Below, one piece after another: positions 48,273 to 56,159 of a stretch of DNA of 64,000 bases (positions within the stretch are counted from its first letter, which is position 1; each line of letters opens with the position of its first letter). The DNA is taken from the IMG/VR virus record IMGVR_UViG_3300007609_000003, positions 1 through 64,000 of that record. The stretch is one strand, 5' to 3'. The notes under the pieces were generated by a model. The model worked only from the letters and a program-made list of their open reading frames with translations. It did no database searches and was not told the origin of the DNA. The position numbers and the translations under genes are program-made. This DNA comes from a virus.

Positions 48273-49120
48273 TGAAACCTGTTGTAGCTATTTTTGCAGT
48301 TATTATTGCCATCTTTGGTATCACTGCACTACTCGGTTCTTGGTACACAGTAGACCAAGGTGAACGCGGCGTAATGCTACGTAACGGTGCTATTACGGGC
48401 ACGGCTGAACCCGGACTTGGATTTAAGATGCCGATCATTGAAAAGGTTGTAGACATTGACGTCCGAACGCAGGCAAAGGTGTATGAGAATATTCTTGCAT
48501 ATTCGCGAGACCAACAAACAGCTGGTCTTACAGTATCGGTAAACTTCCGAGTTCCAGCAGATGCAGTTGCTACAGTTTACGAGGAATATGGTAGTGTTGG
48601 TGGACTTGCCTCTCGACTTTTGGATCGTAAGGTAATGGATGAGACTAAGAATATCTTTGGTCAATTCAATGCTGTTACAGCTATTCAAGATCGTTCACGA
48701 TTGGTAGCAGAAGTTCAAATGCGAATTCAGGAAGCAGTAGTCGGACCTATTATTATCGAGAGTGTACAAATTGAAAACATTGACTTTTCAGATGCATATG
48801 AAAACTCTATTGAACAACGCATGCTTGCTGAGGTAGAAGTTCAAAAGGTTCGTCAGAACGCGGAACGTGAAAAGGTTCAAGCTGAGATTAAAGTGATTCA
48901 GGCAGAAGCTACAGCCAAAGCAAGGGTCGCACAAGCAAAGGCTGAAGCAGAAGCTATTACTCTCAAAGGTAATGCCGAGGCGGAAGCAATCAATGCTCGA
49001 GGTAAAGCTCTTAAGGATAACCCAAGCTTGATTGATCTTGTAAGTGCAGAACGTTGGGATGGTAAACTTCCAACAACAATGGTTCCTAGTGCAGCGGTAC
49101 CTTTCGTTAGCGTAAAGTAA
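48272..49120 (+). CDS. SPFH/Band-7 (prohibitin/HflC-like) membrane protein
   Basis: 282 residues. N-terminal membrane anchor, then the Band-7 domain (TVDQGERGVMLRNG ... PGLGFKMPIIEKVVDIDVRTQ), then a long coiled coil rich in Ala/Glu/Lys (VIQAEATAKARVAQAKAEAEA). Relatives form membrane microdomains and regulate the FtsH protease. In the phage it could protect early proteins from FtsH or scaffold the membrane. Followed by a strong terminator. Confidence 0.88.
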   Translation: MKPVVAIFAVIIAIFGITALLGSWYTVDQGERGVMLRNGAITGTAEPGLGFKMPIIEKVVDIDVRTQAKVYENILAYSRDQQTAGLTVSVNFRVPADAVATVYEEYGSVGGLASRLLDRKVMDETKNIFGQFNAVTAIQDRSRLVAEVQMRIQEAVVGPIIIESVQIENIDFSDAYENSIEQRMLAEVEVQKVRQNAEREKVQAEIKVIQAEATAKARVAQAKAEAEAITLKGNAEAEAINARGKALKDNPSLIDLVSAERWDGKLPTTMVPSAAVPFVSVK

Positions 49121-49143
49121 ACTAAATCACATATTAAGAAAGG

Positions 49144-49166
49144 GGGCATCTTTGGGTGCCCTTTTT
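49144..49166 (+). terminator. Terminator after the SPFH gene
   Basis: 7-bp stem GGGCATC/GGTGCCC with loop TTTG and five T. The next early promoter's -35 begins 3 bases later. Confidence 0.85.
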
Positions 49167-49168
49167 GG

Positions 49169-49197
49169 TTGACATTCGTTTAAAAATAGTTTATACT
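49169..49197 (+). promoter_or_regulatory. Early promoter
   Basis: TTGACA (49169-49174), spacer TTCGTTTAAAAATAGTT (a diverged form of the shared element), TATACT (49192-49197). Confidence 0.78.
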
Positions 49198-49210
49198 GAT
49201 TCTATAAAGA

Positions 49211-49405
49211 ATGAAAGAAAACGGAACAATGTATAAAGTTCATCACATATTTCCAGAGACTGGCGAATGGGGTTCAACTAATGTTGATACTTTTTGCGAA
49301 GCATTGAATTGGTATCGTGTGAAAGTCTTAGCTCCACGTGTAGCATCAAACGTTGTTACTCTTTTCGGGCGTAATGATGAAGTTATAATGAGGCATGTAA
49401 AATGA
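49211..49405 (+). CDS. Early hypothetical protein
   Basis: 64 residues; ATG 49229 is an alternative start. Small alpha/beta domain with VHHIFPETGEWG and FCEALNWYRV. Overlaps the TOPRIM gene by 4 bases. Confidence 0.52.
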   Translation: MKENGTMYKVHHIFPETGEWGSTNVDTFCEALNWYRVKVLAPRVASNVVTLFGRNDEVIMRHVK

Positions 49406-49926
49406 CACTGTTACAACACCTTCACACTCGAAAGCTTGATACCGATCTTCATCGTGTATGGCTTAATGAAAGTGAAGGTGTTGCTGTATTCCCTATTTGG
49501 AACCTTTCTGGACAGCTGGTAGGGTATCAACAATATCGGCCTTCGGCTACCAAAGAAAAGAACAACAACCCTCTAGAAGGCCGCTATTTCACTCGAGTTA
49601 AGGATGGTAGAGTTGGGATTTGGGGATTAGAAAGTTGGAACTTATCAAACACATTATTTGTAACAGAAGGAATATTTGATGCCTGTAGAATTACTGCCTT
49701 TGGTTATAGCGCAATTGCTGTCTTTGGTAATGATGTTCAACCTAGCACGGCAAGGTGGTTGTGGAGTGTTAGAAAGTCTCGCCCTGTCGTTTCTATTTGC
49801 GATGATGATAGTGCTGGGCGTAGGTTGCGTCGTTTGGGTAATTCTTTCGTCACAGTAGAAGGTTACAATGATCTTGGTGATGCTTCCGATGAATATGTTT
49901 TAAAACTAATTGAAGAAAATGGTTGA
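49402..49926 (+). CDS. TOPRIM-domain primase-like protein
   Basis: 174 residues. TLFVTEGIFDACRITAFGYSA (split: LFVTEGIFDA, CRITAFGYSA) with the Glu of TOPRIM, and VVSICDDDSAGRRLRRLG with the acidic metal pair. The N-terminal half, AVFPIWNLSGQLVGYQQYRP, resembles the RNA-polymerase-like part of DnaG-type proteins. The zinc finger and helicase-binding parts of a full primase are missing, and gp61 is present elsewhere, so this is an extra primase-like or regulatory protein. Confidence 0.75.
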   Translation: MTLLQHLHTRKLDTDLHRVWLNESEGVAVFPIWNLSGQLVGYQQYRPSATKEKNNNPLEGRYFTRVKDGRVGIWGLESWNLSNTLFVTEGIFDACRITAFGYSAIAVFGNDVQPSTARWLWSVRKSRPVVSICDDDSAGRRLRRLGNSFVTVEGYNDLGDASDEYVLKLIEENG

Positions 49927-49951
49927 CATTCGTTTAGAATTAGTATAGTAT
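49923..49951 (+). promoter_or_regulatory. Early promoter
   Basis: TTGACA (49923-49928), spacer with TTTAGAATTAG, TAGTAT (49946-49951). Confidence 0.75.
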
Positions 49952-49971
49952 AGATTCAGAAAGGATACATT

Positions 49972-50112
49972 ATGACCGAAGCACAATATGATAAAGCAAT
50001 GGAAGAACTTGAGGAAGAACTAGAAGCTGGACTTTTATCTCCAGCTCAGTTTGACTGTGAAGTGCAATATTTGAATGAAGTATGGGAAGAAGAAAATGCT
50101 AGTAGTTTTTGA
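49972..50112 (+). CDS. 46-residue acidic early protein
   Basis: AAAGGAT site and ATG 49972 just after a promoter. Highly acidic helix (MEELEEELEAG). Its end overlaps the phosphatase gene in another frame. Real gene likely from promoter and spacing. Confidence 0.55.
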   Translation: MTEAQYDKAMEELEEELEAGLLSPAQFDCEVQYLNEVWEEENASSF

Positions 50113-50539
50113 TATTGATGGCACACTTGCCAATATCGAACATCGTCTTGATTATGTTCGCAGTAAGCCAAAGAATTGGAAAGCGTTTGACGCTGGTATT
50201 CCAAACGATAAAGTGAACGAACAAGTTAAAGAAGTGTTCACGAGTATGATGTTTCGGAATGATATTGTTCTTGCAAGCGGTCGCAATGAGCGTAGTCGCA
50301 AAGCAACTGAGGATTGGTTGTGGGATAATCATATTCGAGGCTATCAGAAACTCTACATGCGTAAGGCAGATGACTTCCGTGGCGATGACATCGTGAAGCA
50401 GGAAATCCTAGATGAGATCATCGCTGACTACGGTAAAAAGCCTGACATGGTATTTGATGACCGACCACGTGTTGTGAATATGTGGCGTGACGCTGGCATC
50501 TTTGTGTTTGATGTATACCAAGGCAAGGAGGACTTCTGA
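50096..50539 (+). CDS. HAD phosphatase of the polynucleotide 3'-phosphatase type
   Basis: 147 residues from ATG 50096 (GGGAAGAAG site; ATG 50075 is possible). VVFDIDGTLANIEHR (DxDGT) is the HAD nucleophile motif, ASGRNERSR and the late VFDDRPRVVNMWRDAG match the phosphatase half of T4 PseT/Pnk, which removes 3'-phosphates from cleaved tRNA. Here the kinase half is a separate gene at 51291. Confidence 0.82.
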   Translation: MLVVFDIDGTLANIEHRLDYVRSKPKNWKAFDAGIPNDKVNEQVKEVFTSMMFRNDIVLASGRNERSRKATEDWLWDNHIRGYQKLYMRKADDFRGDDIVKQEILDEIIADYGKKPDMVFDDRPRVVNMWRDAGIFVFDVYQGKEDF

Positions 50540-50694
50540 TGACCGAACATCTCGCAAATCTTGTGTTTTTCCTCCTTTGGGCGGAGAAACACGACCCTAA
50601 CATGATGTGGGGCGGAATTTATATTGCAGATGCTGTTGATAGTTTAGCAGCAATCATCAACCGTGATCCAAATGAACTGAGAAAGTTAATCTAA
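50539..50694 (+). CDS. 51-residue early protein
   Basis: ATG 50539 overlaps the phosphatase stop, with GGAGGA ahead. Short amphipathic helices; no motif. Ends TAATG into the lipoprotein gene. Confidence 0.55.
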   Translation: MTEHLANLVFFLLWAEKHDPNMMWGGIYIADAVDSLAAIINRDPNELRKLI

Positions 50695-50891
50695 TGTGGA
50701 AATTTATTATTGCAGTACCTTTGATTGTGTTGCTAACTGGTTGCAAAGGCGATACCGAAAGCAACGGTGGCAGAGATTATAAGGTAGACTGTATTGATGG
50801 TGTTGAGTATTTGATACGTAGGTGGGGGTCTGTCGGATACATGGCTCCTCGTATTGACTCTGAAACCCTTAACTTTATTCGGTGTGATTGA
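50694..50891 (+). CDS. Small lipoprotein
   Basis: 65 residues with lipobox VLLTGC (Cys about 17) after a short hydrophobic signal. Mature part has two Cys and a Tyr/Arg-rich segment. A small periplasmic or outer-membrane lipoprotein expressed early could act in exclusion. Confidence 0.6.
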   Translation: MWKFIIAVPLIVLLTGCKGDTESNGGRDYKVDCIDGVEYLIRRWGSVGYMAPRIDSETLNFIRCD

Positions 50892-50892
50892 T

Positions 50893-51036
50893 ATGGAAAA
50901 TCTTATTAGAGACTTTATTTACGTTGCCTTTGCGGTATGCGTGGTATATACAATTGCTTATTTTATGGGTAAAGATGTTACCGATATTGTTGGTTGGGTT
51001 GCTCTTGGCATCGCCGCTAGTGCTTCAAGAGGTTAA
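50893..51036 (+). CDS. 47-residue membrane protein
   Basis: ATG 50893 one base after the lipoprotein stop. Two hydrophobic stretches (FIYVAFAVCVVYTIAYFMG and DIVGWVALGIAAS). A competing frame over the same bases is also hydrophobic, but its start is better placed at 51041. Confidence 0.55.
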   Translation: MENLIRDFIYVAFAVCVVYTIAYFMGKDVTDIVGWVALGIAASASRG

Positions 51037-51040
51037 TATT

Positions 51041-51298
51041 ATGGCTATAAAATACAGAATTCGTGAAGAAACATTGCGCAATGGAAACCGAACGTTCTAT
51101 GTTGAATACAAACGTTTCCTTTTAGATCGGTGGGAGCCTGTTACAGAATTGCTAAGCGGTTATCGTTACCCCAAACATGTTAAAAGGTCAACACTCAAAG
51201 AAGCTAAAAGTTTTGTATTGCAGCAAAAACTTAAAGACGCAGAAGCAGAGGCTCAAAGAAAAGCAACAGAAATCGTGAAAGTGAAATATCATGTCTGA
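51041..51298 (+). CDS. Basic early protein
   Basis: 85 residues from ATG 51041; the longer upstream reading would add a chance hydrophobic segment and is rejected. Beta strands then a Lys/Ala helix. Overlaps the kinase gene by 8 bases. Confidence 0.58.
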   Translation: MAIKYRIREETLRNGNRTFYVEYKRFLLDRWEPVTELLSGYRYPKHVKRSTLKEAKSFVLQQKLKDAEAEAQRKATEIVKVKYHV

Positions 51299-51824
51299 AC
51301 CAATTTGTTATGTAATGGTAGGATTGCCTGCTACTGGTAAATCTACCCTTATCAAAGGCATGTATAAACCAGACACTTGGATCTACAGCACAGACATGTA
51401 TATTGAGTCCATGGCTGAAGATAATGGCATCACCTACAACGAAGCGTTTGAAAGTAACATCAAAGCTGCTACTGAGTTTAATGAAGAAAAAGTTATCACG
51501 ATGATGCGGCTTAAGAAAGATATTATCTGGGATCAAACCAATCTAGGTGTTAAGAAGCGTAAAAAGATTATCAATCGGATGAAGCAAGCCGGCTATCAAG
51601 TTCGGTGTGAGTGCATTGTTCCACCTGAACCTGCACATATTTCAGATCAAAAAGATTGGAAGTATCGTCTTGAGAATCGTCCTGGTAAGAATATTCCTAA
51701 CCACATTATGGCAAATATGATTGAAAGCTATGCTATTCCCACAATTGACGAAGGCTTTGATATGATTAGCTTCTACAATATGCATGGTGCTTTGATTGGG
51801 GTTGACAACGGAGAGTCAGAATGA
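51291..51824 (+). CDS. Polynucleotide-kinase-like P-loop protein
   Basis: 177 residues. Walker A GLPATGKST (11-19), a YSTDMYIES segment and WDQTNLGVKKRKKI follow the order of the kinase half of T4 Pnk (P-loop, DxxR-like acceptor side, lid with Lys/Arg). Would phosphorylate 5'-OH ends. The 3'-phosphatase is separate, so the T4 fusion protein is split here. Confidence 0.78.
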   Translation: MSEPICYVMVGLPATGKSTLIKGMYKPDTWIYSTDMYIESMAEDNGITYNEAFESNIKAATEFNEEKVITMMRLKKDIIWDQTNLGVKKRKKIINRMKQAGYQVRCECIVPPEPAHISDQKDWKYRLENRPGKNIPNHIMANMIESYAIPTIDEGFDMISFYNMHGALIGVDNGESE

Positions 51825-52087
51825 AACAAGCTTACGAACAAAAATACGGAGATTATGGCACTTATTGGGCACCTGTTGAACTAACCGGTCTTTGTAAAAA
51901 AGTGACAGGCGGACCAGATGAATACAACCCGCCGCTTCATTACCGTCAAGTACAGCGGCGGTTGTTTGGTATTCCATTCGGAAAATACTGGAGGCTCGAA
52001 AATAATATAAGGTTCTGTGAACCTGTTATTGAAACTATCTACGAATGTAAGTGTGGAAAGGCACCAGATGAAACAGTATCCCTTTAA
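51821..52087 (+). CDS. Early hypothetical protein
   Basis: 88 residues, aromatic and basic, with CKCGK near the end. ATGA overlap with the kinase gene. No family. Confidence 0.55.
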   Translation: MKQAYEQKYGDYGTYWAPVELTGLCKKVTGGPDEYNPPLHYRQVQRRLFGIPFGKYWRLENNIRFCEPVIETIYECKCGKAPDETVSL

Positions 52088-52307
52088 GTTTAAACTGCGA
52101 TGGAATGGCATCGAATGGTGGCAATCTGAAAAAACGCTCGGCAGTAACACATACTTCTATTACTTCTATTGGTTCGACCGCATTGAAAAGCGAGAAAATA
52201 GATTTCTTGGATACGAATATATGTATTATGATGGACCTCATGTAGCACTGTGTTTGTGGTGGGTGTGCATGACTTGGTCAACCCCGTGGACAAAGGTAAG
52301 AAAATAA
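52068..52307 (+). CDS. Aromatic-rich small protein
   Basis: 79 residues from ATG 52068 with a GGAAAGG site. Unusually rich in Trp and Tyr (NTYFYYFYWFDRIEKR, LCLWWVCMTW). Possibly membrane-associated. Unknown. Confidence 0.52.
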   Translation: MKQYPFKFKLRWNGIEWWQSEKTLGSNTYFYYFYWFDRIEKRENRFLGYEYMYYDGPHVALCLWWVCMTWSTPWTKVRK

Positions 52308-52327
52308 AATAAGATAGGAAAGTTCAA

Positions 52328-52585
52328 ATGAACAAGCCAGTAGTAAACGGTAGAGCAAGCATCTGCACTTGGGAACTTGAATTCTACTATCATCACAAAG
52401 ATCAAATTAAAAAATTTATTGATCTATTGATGGCAGATGAAGTAGATTTTAACTTTGAGTATGAAAAACGCATTGAGCACATACACGAATTGTATTATAT
52501 TACTGTTAGCGGCAGTTGGGCAAACAACCTAGTGCGTGTAGCAAAGATGGCTGATGCTGTTGATTACAAGGACCATAAAAAATGA
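52328..52585 (+). CDS. Early hypothetical protein
   Basis: 85 residues, charged alpha/beta domain, TAGGAAAG site. No motif. Confidence 0.58.
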   Translation: MNKPVVNGRASICTWELEFYYHHKDQIKKFIDLLMADEVDFNFEYEKRIEHIHELYYITVSGSWANNLVRVAKMADAVDYKDHKK

Positions 52586-52603
52586 AATTAATTGAAATTA
52601 ACT

Positions 52604-52632
52604 GTTGACATTCGTATCTCCTTATAGTATAT
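52604..52632 (+). promoter_or_regulatory. Early promoter carrying an anti-SD spacer
   Basis: TTGACA (52604-52609), 17-base spacer, TATATT (52627-52632). The spacer contains GTATCTCCTT, the left arm of the 52613-52653 repeat, instead of the usual TTTAGAATCAG. Confidence 0.8.
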
Positions 52633-52653
52633 TAATTATATCAAAAGGAGATA
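52613..52653 (+). promoter_or_regulatory. 10-bp inverted repeat linking promoter spacer and ribosome site
   Basis: GTATCTCCTT (52613-52622) is the exact reverse complement of AAGGAGATAC (52644-52653), which includes the ribosome site of ATG 52658. The left arm is upstream of the transcription start, so only read-through RNA can form the hairpin. Confidence 0.75.
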
Positions 52654-52657
52654 CACT

Positions 52658-52876
52658 ATGTCAACGCAATTGAGAAATGTTCCAAACACAAACGTAACAC
52701 AAACTCGTTTCTTTGGCGGTAAAGACCGTGGTCCATGCGTTCAATTGACACGCAAAGGTCGGTCAAGTGATCCCTCAAATATGTTTGATATGATGCAGTT
52801 TACTCGTGAAGAAGCATTGGCAGTAGCAACTGAATTGTTGATGTTCGCCCAAGGTTTTGAAGTAGAGGAAGAATAA
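52658..52876 (+). CDS. Early hypothetical protein
   Basis: 72 residues; FFGGKDRGPCVQLT and MQFTREEALAVATELLMF give a strand then helix layout. One-base overlap with the RNA ligase gene, so the hairpin upstream would control both. Confidence 0.65.
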   Translation: MSTQLRNVPNTNVTQTRFFGGKDRGPCVQLTRKGRSSDPSNMFDMMQFTREEALAVATELLMFAQGFEVEEE

Positions 52877-54006
52877 TGAACTATGTATTTCCAACTATCC
52901 GTCACATTGACGATGTCCTGCCTCATATTGAAGGTCGCAAAGAGTTTGTAGTTGCAGAACGCGACTACGGCACAGTGATTAACTATGTGGTTGCTATGCA
53001 AGACACTTTTGACATGGAAGGTCCAGATGATCTTGGTGGAGCAATTCGTCGTGAGTGTCGCGGTCTTATCTTTGACCTTGATGGTAATCTAATGTCTCGC
53101 CCATTCCACAAGTTCTTTAATGTCGGTGAACGCGAAGAGACCCAGAGTCATGCTATTGACTTGAGTGTTGGACACACTATCATGGAAAAAATGGATGGTT
53201 CAATGATCCGCCCATTGCTTGTTGATGGATACTTGCGCCTTGGTACTAAGATGGGGGTAACTACTGTTGCGATGCAGGCTGAGGAGTTTTTGGTAACTCA
53301 GTCTTACGAGAAAAAAGAATGGCTCATGAAGTGCGTTAAAGATGGCGTTACTCCATTATTTGAGTGGATTAGCCCAGACAACCAAATCGTGTTGGACTAC
53401 AACGAACCTGAATTGGTGTATCTTGGTACTCGTGACAATGTTACGGGCGCATATGTAATGGACAAATCATGTCCATTTCCAACAGTGCCTCAGTATGGTT
53501 CTCTTGAACTTGGTTTAAATGACTACATGGATATTGCTCGTAAGCAAGAGTCACGTGAAGGTGATATCATTCGCTTTACTGATGGCCACATGGTTAAAAT
53601 CAAAAACGATTGGTATGTTCGTATTCATAAATGCATGGATCGCATTCGCTTTGACCGCAACATTGTTGACTTGATTATCAATGAAGAAGTTGATGATATT
53701 GTTCCACTGTTGCCAGAGAAGGAGATTGCTAAAGTTCGTGACTTTGAAATTCGTTTCTGGGAAGCGTTTAAACGCACAGAAGAGAACCTAATGCTTCGGT
53801 TCCTTGAAGCTAAGACGAACTATGGTGAAGACCGTAAGCGCATTGCATTGGAGTTTATTCCTACGCTGGAAAACAAAATGGATGCACCTATTATCTTTAA
53901 GATGCTTGATGGTATTGACTTGCGTGAATTTATGATTAAGATTGTTCGTGACAGCGTAAGCAACAACACAAAGTGGGATAAAACAGCAGAATGGTTGGGA
54001 ATGTGA
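52876..54006 (+). CDS. rnlA: RNA ligase, T4 Rnl1 family
   Basis: 376 residues (T4 Rnl1: 374). Seals broken tRNA after end repair. Nucleotidyl-Lys in EKMDGSM (Lys105), upstream CRGLIFDLDG and RPFHKFFN, then LFEWISPDNQIV (motif III/IIIa) and DGHMVKIKNDWY (motif IV/V). The C-terminal helical domain for tRNA recognition is present. Confidence 0.92.
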   Translation: MNYVFPTIRHIDDVLPHIEGRKEFVVAERDYGTVINYVVAMQDTFDMEGPDDLGGAIRRECRGLIFDLDGNLMSRPFHKFFNVGEREETQSHAIDLSVGHTIMEKMDGSMIRPLLVDGYLRLGTKMGVTTVAMQAEEFLVTQSYEKKEWLMKCVKDGVTPLFEWISPDNQIVLDYNEPELVYLGTRDNVTGAYVMDKSCPFPTVPQYGSLELGLNDYMDIARKQESREGDIIRFTDGHMVKIKNDWYVRIHKCMDRIRFDRNIVDLIINEEVDDIVPLLPEKEIAKVRDFEIRFWEAFKRTEENLMLRFLEAKTNYGEDRKRIALEFIPTLENKMDAPIIFKMLDGIDLREFMIKIVRDSVSNNTKWDKTAEWLGM

Positions 54007-54007
54007 A

Positions 54008-54631
54008 ATGAAAATTTATATGGGACCTTTTCGCTATCGCTGGGTAAGCTACGTCCACGACCGCTATATGGATAAGAAGTATGGTCGTTGGGGATGGGAA
54101 GAAAATTCAACTCGTTTTGAATCCTTTCTTGAAAAAGTAGAAGATGGTTTGCAGTGGCTTTATAACTACACTATCAACTTGTATCTTGACAAGCGTAGTG
54201 GTCAAAAGATTAAAGTTCGTATTGACAAGTACGACACTTGGAGCATGGATCATACTCTTGCTCCTATCATTCTTCCTATGCTAAAACAACTTAAAGAAAC
54301 AAAACATGGCTCACCTTGTACTGATGATGAAGATGTGCCTGAGGAACTGCGCAGCACCAGTGCTCCACCTAAAGAAAACGAGTATGACACAGACAAGTAT
54401 CATCACGATCGTTGGGACTGGATCATGGGAGAAATGATCTGGGCATTCGAACAAAAATGTCGAGACCATTGGGAAGAAGACTACTATGGTCCTTACATTA
54501 AAAGCGAAGGCGAATCGCTCTTTGGCGGACATTTTGAATGGACAGACGATGAAGGTCGTAAAGCGCACCAAGAACGCATGAGCAACGGTTTTCGTTTGTT
54601 TGGAAAATACTATGAAAACTTGTGGGATTAA
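54008..54631 (+). CDS. Conserved phage protein of unknown function
   Basis: 207 residues, rich in Trp, Tyr and Asp/His (DTDKYHHDRWDWIMGEMIW). The acidic/His clusters could bind metal. One base after the ligase stop, so probably co-expressed with RNA repair. No family name known to me. Confidence 0.65.
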   Translation: MKIYMGPFRYRWVSYVHDRYMDKKYGRWGWEENSTRFESFLEKVEDGLQWLYNYTINLYLDKRSGQKIKVRIDKYDTWSMDHTLAPIILPMLKQLKETKHGSPCTDDEDVPEELRSTSAPPKENEYDTDKYHHDRWDWIMGEMIWAFEQKCRDHWEEDYYGPYIKSEGESLFGGHFEWTDDEGRKAHQERMSNGFRLFGKYYENLWD

Positions 54632-54633
54632 TT

Positions 54634-54810
54634 ATGGATAATAAAGTACCTACTAAAGATCTTGGTAAACTATATGATATGTCGTTTCCTAAGGTTACTC
54701 GAGTTGAAGTAATCGACAAAGATGGTCGTACATATACAAACTATGATGTAAGTAGTTGTGACCTAGTGTTACAAGACGATGATAAAACTTTAAAACTTTT
54801 TTTGAAATAA
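54634..54810 (+). CDS. Small hypothetical protein
   Basis: 58 residues from ATG 54634, after the upstream stop. VEVIDKDGRTYTNYDV reads as a beta hairpin. Overlapped at the end by a late-like AATAAATA (54806-54813) that may be chance. Confidence 0.55.
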   Translation: MDNKVPTKDLGKLYDMSFPKVTRVEVIDKDGRTYTNYDVSSCDLVLQDDDKTLKLFLK

Positions 54811-54819
54811 ATATTAGAG

Positions 54820-55005
54820 ATGGCTGATATGTTTAGAAAATGTTGGAGAATCTGGGCAAAGAGCCTCGGCGAAAAGGTTGGAGAAACCGACGCGCAGGCT
54901 GACATAGTTGCCTTAGTAAGAACCTTTTGGTGGGTGGTACATATTATCACCTGCTTTATGATTATTATACACAATGGAGCAAAACTAGGATGGTGGCTGA
55001 ATTGA
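54820..55005 (+). CDS. Small membrane protein conserved in marine T4-like phages
   Basis: 61 residues (ATG 54829 possible). FRKCWRIWAKSLGEK then DIVALVRTFWWVVHIITCF. I recall very similar peptides in cyanophages; function unknown. Overlaps the next gene. Confidence 0.65.
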   Translation: MADMFRKCWRIWAKSLGEKVGETDAQADIVALVRTFWWVVHIITCFMIIIHNGAKLGWWLN

Positions 55006-55322
55006 AAAAAGAATATGTTGTTGTAACTACGATCTCTACTCATCGATCAAAGTTCGTTATTCCTAAGGACGAATTGCAAAAGATGAATACAGACGTTGTA
55101 CTAACCGACGATCTTGCAATGGATTGGGCAAAGGATAGCGTCACTATGAACGAGGTTGAGGAGTTCTCTCAGGAGTGGCTAGGAGAGTATATCGTTGACG
55201 CGGATATGAAAACAGAAGGTGAACTGCTTAACATGTTTGACCGCGAAAATGAATACTTAAAGGGATGGTCTCACATTCAAAAAATGGAACATATAAAAAA
55301 TTGGAAGGCGCGAAATGTCTAA
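54990..55322 (+). CDS. Acidic hypothetical protein
   Basis: 110 residues from ATG 54990; the upstream extension overlaps the membrane gene and is rejected. Starts MVAELKKEYVVVTT, then acidic helices. Overlaps glutaredoxin by 8 bases. Confidence 0.6.
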   Translation: MVAELKKEYVVVTTISTHRSKFVIPKDELQKMNTDVVLTDDLAMDWAKDSVTMNEVEEFSQEWLGEYIVDADMKTEGELLNMFDRENEYLKGWSHIQKMEHIKNWKARNV

Positions 55323-55581
55323 AGAAAGTTTAATTATATATGGAAAAGACAACTGTTACTGGTGTAAAGAAGCGGTCTCAACCGCCCAGCGCTATTCGAT
55401 TAAGTTTGAATATAAGAACATCGGTACGACCGAGAATAGAAATGAAATGTTCGAACGTGCACCTGATGCAAAGACCGTTCCTCAGATCTTTTGGCATGGA
55501 AAATACATCGGAGGGTATAAAGATTTTGCATCCGAGGTAGAGAATACTCTAGGAGGAAACTTCGGCCAGGATCTCTTTTAA
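55315..55581 (+). CDS. nrdC: Glutaredoxin
   Basis: 88 residues with redox centre CYWC (about 14-17), TVPQIF (cis-Pro) and GGYKDF, the glutathione/thioredoxin-fold landmarks. T4 NrdC gives electrons to ribonucleotide reductase; the same role is likely for NrdA/NrdB at 37-40 kb. Confidence 0.9.
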   Translation: MSKESLIIYGKDNCYWCKEAVSTAQRYSIKFEYKNIGTTENRNEMFERAPDAKTVPQIFWHGKYIGGYKDFASEVENTLGGNFGQDLF

Positions 55582-55599
55582 CAAACGCAAGGAAACGAA

Positions 55600-55830
55600 A
55601 TGGATGCGTCATATTACGAAAAGCATATCGTTGAGATTATGCGCAGCAAAAACCTTACACTTCTTCAGGCCTTAGAATTTGATCTTGAGGCAAACTGTAT
55701 TGACGTGACTTCGGTACTAAGCATATGCGACTACCTTGAAGAAATGTTAGAGAACCTAGACAAGGTTGAATACTATATGCTTGTATATACAGAGCAAGTA
55801 CCAGACGTAAGATTAAAGGAAACTAGATAA
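55600..55830 (+). CDS. Small acidic helical protein
   Basis: 76 residues; LTLLQALEFDLEANCIDVTSVLSICDYLEEML (split: LTLLQALEFDLEA, SVLSICDYLEEML) has a repeating helix pattern. AAGGAAACG site. One-base overlap with the next gene. Unknown. Confidence 0.6.
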   Translation: MDASYYEKHIVEIMRSKNLTLLQALEFDLEANCIDVTSVLSICDYLEEMLENLDKVEYYMLVYTEQVPDVRLKETR

Positions 55831-56159
55831 TGAAAACAATAATGAAAGCAAGCGATGTTGGAAGCACATTAACGCACAAACCTGGCCTGCGCGGGCGCGC
55901 GGTGTACAAGACTCTCGATAAAGGTCAATATGCTATAGCAACAAAAAATGTAACGATGGAAAACACGCGCACCGGCGAAGTCATTGATATCGGACCTACA
56001 ACTCCAGTGTATGCAAAGGAACTAGTTGAATACAATATGCTTATGCCAAAGGAAAGACTAAATAAAACCTTACCCGGAGTTGTTGGAGAATTCTTTGCGC
56101 AAAGAGGAACTTGGTCTGACAAAGAAGAATGGAATGTAAAGTTTAAAAAAAGTAGTTGA
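55830..56159 (+). CDS. Hypothetical protein
   Basis: 109 residues, basic, with a central beta-rich DIGPTTPVYAKELVEYN. Stop overlaps the next promoter's -35. No motif. Confidence 0.58.
   Translation: MKTIMKASDVGSTLTHKPGLRGRAVYKTLDKGQYAIATKNVTMENTRTGEVIDIGPTTPVYAKELVEYNMLMPKERLNKTLPGVVGEFFAQRGTWSDKEEWNVKFKKSS

Noticed and set aside
50888-51040. Hydrophobic N-terminal extension of the 51041 gene
   Set aside because: It overlaps the 50893 membrane gene, and the Met at 51041 starts directly after that gene's stop; the hydrophobicity is a by-product of the other frame.
54806-54813. AATAAATA as a late promoter for the 54820 gene
   Set aside because: Too close to the start codon to leave a leader, and it lies in an A/T-rich gene end; probably chance.
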